From Chryseobacterium pennae (GTDB taxonomy: Bacteria; Bacteroidota; Bacteroidia; Flavobacteriales; Weeksellaceae), in assembly GCF_003385515.1 (NCBI RefSeq), contig NZ_QNVT01000023.1:34683-98682 (forward strand): a DNA stretch of 64,000 bases. Reading direction: 5' to 3'. A program made the position numbers and the translations under genes. Of this stretch, positions 59,975 through 64,000 are shown in pieces. Every line of letters begins with the position of its first letter. Positions within the stretch are counted from its first letter, which is position 1. The notes beneath the pieces are model-generated. The model made no database searches. It saw only the letters and a program-made list of their open reading frames with translations, and was not told the DNA's origin.

Positions 59975-60811
59975 TTAAGGGTAGACTCTAAAGTTTCCGG
60001 ATGGAAGGCTCATTGTTTGTGATGGTTGCTGACCGTTTTTAAAATATTGCCAAACTCCACCATAATACCATTGAGTAGTTGCTTGACCAGAACCATTAAA
60101 ATTAACCTTTTTATTTGTTCCTCTAACTTGTCCAACTCCGGTATCTCTACTAAATCCTTTTGCTAACGTTGTCCCTGCAGTCATTGGTGCAGCGTCTGGA
60201 TTATTAGAATTACATGTATTTAAAAATAATGTAGCATTTGAAATATCAGCTTTAGGGTCAGGTAAATCTGATATTTCCTTTCCTGGGGTTTGTGAACTGT
60301 TAGTTTTTCCGTTATTAGTAGACACAATATATTCCCCATCCTTAGTTTCAAGATTATTATCAGGGTCTATATTTAAATGTAACTGTTGATTGCTTCCATG
60401 ATGATTCATGACAATTTCAGAAGGCTTACCTTCCATATCACCCCAATCTTGTGCAAAATCTTTTTCTGTCATTGCATCACTAAGAGCAACGCTCCCTTTC
60501 CCAAATTTCTTTTCATACTCAGCATATTGTTTCATCGTTTGATCACTAAATCCATCTGCAGCACTCGGATTATAAAAAATATAAACTTTTACATTTTTTA
60601 ATTGATCTGAAGATAGTTCTTTTCCATTTTTATCTCTCCAGTCCTCATTTTGCATTCCATCCGGATCAATAAACCTAATTGGATTGTTAAACGCATAGTT
60701 GTAAGGGCTATGACGACGCATTTTCTCTGCTAAAGGATCAATCACGCTCCATCTCCCAATGTCTGGCATATATTGGCGAGCTCCAAAGTCGTATGCACCG
60801 GTCTCTTGCAA
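59975..60811 (-). CDS. Truncated Rhs tip with caspase-like (His/Cys) C-terminal domain
   Basis: A 278-residue frame from a TTG, open further upstream to about 60866 without a proper start. Residues 1-53 are the end of an Rhs core (MQETGAYDFGARQYMPDIGRW, DPLAEKMRRHSPYNYAF, IDPDGM). After the IDPDG boundary the tip has IVMNHHGS (H137-H138-G) and ATLFLNTCNSN (C200). A His after one hydrophobic strand and a Cys after the next is the clan CD (caspase/CHAT/gingipain) arrangement. It lacks most of the Rhs shell, so it may be a silent module. Confidence 0.75.
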   Translation of the reverse strand: MQETGAYDFGARQYMPDIGRWSVIDPLAEKMRRHSPYNYAFNNPIRFIDPDGMQNEDWRDKNGKELSSDQLKNVKVYIFYNPSAADGFSDQTMKQYAEYEKKFGKGSVALSDAMTEKDFAQDWGDMEGKPSEIVMNHHGSNQQLHLNIDPDNNLETKDGEYIVSTNNGKTNSSQTPGKEISDLPDPKADISNATLFLNTCNSNNPDAAPMTAGTTLAKGFSRDTGVGQVRGTNKKVNFNGSGQATTQWYYGGVWQYFKNGQQPSQTMSLPSGNFRVYP

Positions 60812-60837
60812 CTCCTTACCATTGTACTTATACTGAT

Positions 60838-60866
60838 AATCCCCCTCGCAATTTCGAGGGGGGATT
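60838..60866 (-). terminator. Hairpin at the Rhs tip junction, T run lost
   Basis: CCCCCTCG (60841-60848) pairs with CGAGGGGG (60855-60862). On the minus strand it follows the lipoprotein gene at 60882 but is followed by ATTATC in place of a T run, and then at once by the Rhs-like YQYKYNGKELQETG. It looks like a terminator truncated by the junction. Confidence 0.6.
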
Positions 60867-60881
60867 TGTTATTAACATTAT

Positions 60882-61315
60882 TTATTGAAAAGATTTTGCA
60901 TTGTTTGTATATTCAATTTTATAATGATTTTTATCTCTTTCAACATATATAAACTTGTATTTAGGCAATTGTTCTTTATTTAATTTTATTGTCTGCTCAT
61001 TATCAATAATGATTGTAACTTCTTTATTATTAAAAATTAAACAAGAGTTTGCATATCCTAACATTGGCAATGTTTTGCTTTTTTCATTGAGAACTATACT
61101 ATCCCCATTTTTGACTGTAATAAGATTATCAAACTGCGATGTAAAATCTAAAAACGATTTATTTTTATCCTGAGCATTAAATTTTTTAATCATAACTCTT
61201 GATCGTACATTATCAACAATCTCCATCTCTGTACCATATATTTCAGTTGTCTTTAAAGCAGAGCAGCTTATAAAAACAAATGAAAAACAAATTACTATTC
61301 TATTAAAAGTTTTCA

Positions 61316-61316
<1 letters not shown>
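60882..61316 (-). CDS. Lipoprotein, candidate immunity of the metzincin tip
   Basis: A 144-residue protein with signal sequence and lipobox FISC (Cys about 18). Its ATG overlaps the stop of the metzincin tip (TAATG at 61314-61318), so it is translationally coupled. The mature part is a beta-rich domain with many lysines. No family was recognised. Coupling and envelope targeting point to immunity against a protease delivered to the periplasm. Confidence 0.7.
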
Positions 61317-62310
<994 letters not shown>

Positions 62311-62326
<16 letters not shown>

Positions 62327-62345
62327 ACAAATCCTTTTGTGTGGC
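62311..62345 (-). terminator. Terminator after the JAB-tip immunity gene, overlapping the next Rhs fragment
   Basis: CCACACAAA (62323-62331) pairs with TTTGTGTGG (62336-62344), followed on the minus strand by TATTTTTATT. The T run is also the start of the open frame of the metzincin tip (VFLLSI), so the Rhs fragment begins directly behind it. Confidence 0.85.
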
Positions 62346-62353
62346 AGCTTGGG

Positions 62354-62875
62354 TTATTTACAATTTATTTTAGGAGGTTGAGTTATAGAAATATTTGATG
62401 TAATTTTTTTATATCTAGTTAAATCTTTCATACAAAAAAAATAACTAACTCCTTTCTTCTTATCATCTATATTGTATTCAATAACATCTGTATTATATTC
62501 AATCAATCCATATTGTCCTAATTTATTAATTACTGAAGAATCTAATTTATCTTGACTATTATCATTCCAATAAAATATTTTACCATTATATTCTACATAT
62601 TTTGTAGGCAACCTATTTAAAGGCTTATCATTTTCTATATAAAATTTATTTGCATTACCAATAATATTCACTTGGATAATATTATGATCTATATTTTTGT
62701 AAGAAACCGAAAAAATTTTATCATATTTTAGTAATGATGAAGTTTTATAAAAGTCATCTATAGCTTTCTTTACAGAGGTATTATAACTATCTGAAACAGA
62801 AGCTGTATTATTTTGTGCTGTACAAGATAATGATAATTGTAAAATTATTAGACATAAAAATATCTTCATTTTCAT
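62354..62875 (-). CDS. Lipoprotein, candidate immunity of the JAB tip
   Basis: A 173-residue protein with signal sequence and lipobox SLSC (Cys about 18). The mature domain is beta-rich (KIFSVSYKNIDHNIIQVNI) with Tyr/Asn/Lys bias and ends KINCK. No family was recognised. It starts 5 bp after the Rhs gene and is followed by a terminator. Its role as immunity factor is inferred from position and envelope targeting. Confidence 0.7.
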   Translation of the reverse strand: MKMKIFLCLIILQLSLSCTAQNNTASVSDSYNTSVKKAIDDFYKTSSLLKYDKIFSVSYKNIDHNIIQVNIIGNANKFYIENDKPLNRLPTKYVEYNGKIFYWNDNSQDKLDSSVINKLGQYGLIEYNTDVIEYNIDDKKKGVSYFFCMKDLTRYKKITSNISITQPPKINCK

Positions 62876-62880
62876 AGTAT

Positions 62881-64000
62881 TTAATCATTTGTATAATCTA
62901 CTTTTTCAACACCAGGTCCAGTTTCAGGTCTTGTTAATATTATAAAATTATGAACTAATTTGTATTCCTTCCAGCTATCCCTAAAATCTCTATCAGCTTG
63001 TGAAGCAGATGTACTAGCACTTCTACTATACCCCAATGTAGGATGCGTATGAAAACTAGTATTTGTATATAATCCACGTCTCTTTAAGTCATTTCGATTA
63101 ATAGTTGTAATAGAGCTTGAATAAGAATTACCTCCATAATCATCCATATAAACGCTATTAATTTTGGCATCTTTCGAATCTTCATTAGATAAATAGGCTC
63201 CAGATAACTCAACTCCTACATAATCAAATAGCTTAACTGCAAAGTCTTCTAACTGCTTTAAGGTAGGTTGTCCTTTCTCTCCAACATCAATAATATTGTC
63301 ACTAGTTTTAAAGTTTTGCCCATCCTTTAAAATTCCTTTCGCAATATTATCTACTTCTATTTTAGCTTCTCCTTTTTTATTATATGCTACATTTCCATTT
63401 TTATCTGTTTTAACAATTCTATCAGGAAGATTATTCGTTTCTCCAACTTGTTTTACATCACCTGTTTTTATATTAAAGGTGAAATCAGTCTTAGGAGCTC
63501 GTCCATCCGGATCAATAAACCTCATTGGGTTATCAAAAGCATAATTATATGGACTCCATCTTCTCATTTTCTCCGCCAGAGGATCAACCACACCCCATCT
63601 TTCCAGATCCGGCATATACATCCTTGCTCCATAATCATACATCCCCGTCTCTTGGAGCTCCTTACCATTGTACTTATAATTATAGCTTGGATTACTTCCT
63701 AATATATTATACCCTTTATGTTTCAACCCAAAAGGATAATAATTATTCTCCTCAAGAACTTCTATTCCCGTTCCATTTTTGAAATAACTCAATCGTACAT
63801 TTCCCAAATGGTCTGCGTAATTGTAAATGTACTTATTATTTTCAAAATTAAAATAACTTTCTGAAGTAGGAACAAATTTCAAATTCGATTCTGTATATTG
63901 GAAACCATCCAGATAATCTGTAGCTAAGCCAGCCGTTCCTGATTTTTTAACCTTTGTTCCATCCGCTCTGTAGATATAATAAGTTGTTTTTGAATCTTGG
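62881..64000 (-). CDS. Rhs protein with JAMM/JAB C-terminal tip (5' end outside window)
   Basis: The frame is open to the right edge, so at least 373 residues are encoded and the N-terminus is missing. The upstream part reads TYYIYRADGTKVKKSG and FVPTSESYFNFENNKYIYNYADHLGN, a standard Rhs core, followed by KYNGKELQETGMYDYGARMYMPDLERW and FIDPDGR at the tip boundary. The tip ends with FHTHPTLGYS then ASQADRDF, matching HxH...SxxD of JAMM/JAB toxins, with an upstream Glu in GVELSGAY as possible catalytic acid. JAMM domains are metal-dependent (iso)peptidases. It is the only module whose shell may be complete. Confidence 0.85.
   Translation of the reverse strand, partial: QDSKTTYYIYRADGTKVKKSGTAGLATDYLDGFQYTESNLKFVPTSESYFNFENNKYIYNYADHLGNVRLSYFKNGTGIEVLEENNYYPFGLKHKGYNILGSNPSYNYKYNGKELQETGMYDYGARMYMPDLERWGVVDPLAEKMRRWSPYNYAFDNPMRFIDPDGRAPKTDFTFNIKTGDVKQVGETNNLPDRIVKTDKNGNVAYNKKGEAKIEVDNIAKGILKDGQNFKTSDNIIDVGEKGQPTLKQLEDFAVKLFDYVGVELSGAYLSNEDSKDAKINSVYMDDYGGNSYSSSITTINRNDLKRRGLYTNTSFHTHPTLGYSRSASTSASQADRDFRDSWKEYKLVHNFIILTRPETGPGVEKVDYTND

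Overview
The window looks like a chromosomal segment of a Chryseobacterium-like flavobacterium (Weeksellaceae). It is AT-rich, with long AT-rich intergenic gaps. Secreted proteins end in type IX secretion (T9SS) sorting tails with an xYPNPxxD motif. Many lipoproteins are present. Several genes carry Bacteroidetes-type -7 elements (TAnnTTTG or TAnnTTCG), and most genes end in strong hairpin-T terminators. No rRNA, tRNA, CRISPR array or intact insertion sequence was seen.

Layout. 1-1082: 3' part of a secreted, repeat-rich surface protein. 1.5-5.4 kb: four tandem outer-membrane beta-barrel paralogues, each preceded by a sigma-54-like GG-N10-GC/GA element. A fifth such element drives no gene and is followed by its own terminator. 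5.6-10.5 kb: a glycerophosphodiesterase, purF, purC and a DUF3307/SatD pair behind three evenly phased operator-like repeats. 10.8-12.8 kb: a frameshifted secreted endonuclease I. 12.9-14.6 kb: acyl-CoA dehydrogenase and a DinB protein. 14.8-22.6 kb: three tandem secreted metzincin proteases. 22.7-27.1 kb: a methyltransferase, a TNT-type NAD glycohydrolase lipoprotein with a small Cys-rich partner, and a MazG-like/thioredoxin-like/DUF4230 group. 27.2-31.6 kb: leuA-leuC-leuD-leuB. 33.5-38.3 kb: M19 dipeptidase, a DUF4932 protein, thrS and infC.

38.4-52.0 kb lies between infC and rpmI-rplT, which are usually contiguous. It holds lipoproteins, a two-component system, an array of genes resembling polymorphic-toxin immunity proteins (SUKH twice, DUF4303, DUF4274) without an obvious toxin, and an alpha/beta hydrolase. 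53.3-57.1 kb: three tandem secreted M28 aminopeptidases. 57.2-58.2 kb: a T4 Rnl2-like RNA ligase.

58.7-64.0 kb (all minus strand) is the most interesting region. It is a row of Rhs C-terminal tips stacked behind one Rhs gene that runs off the right edge. The tips end in a JAMM/JAB domain, a metzincin with a 13-Gln tail, a His/Cys caspase-like domain, and a pentapeptide-repeat protein joined to an Rhs remnant. The first three are each followed by a small envelope-targeted protein that is a candidate immunity factor. The displaced tips start immediately behind the previous module's terminator hairpin, as expected if new tips were inserted successively and old ones pushed downstream.
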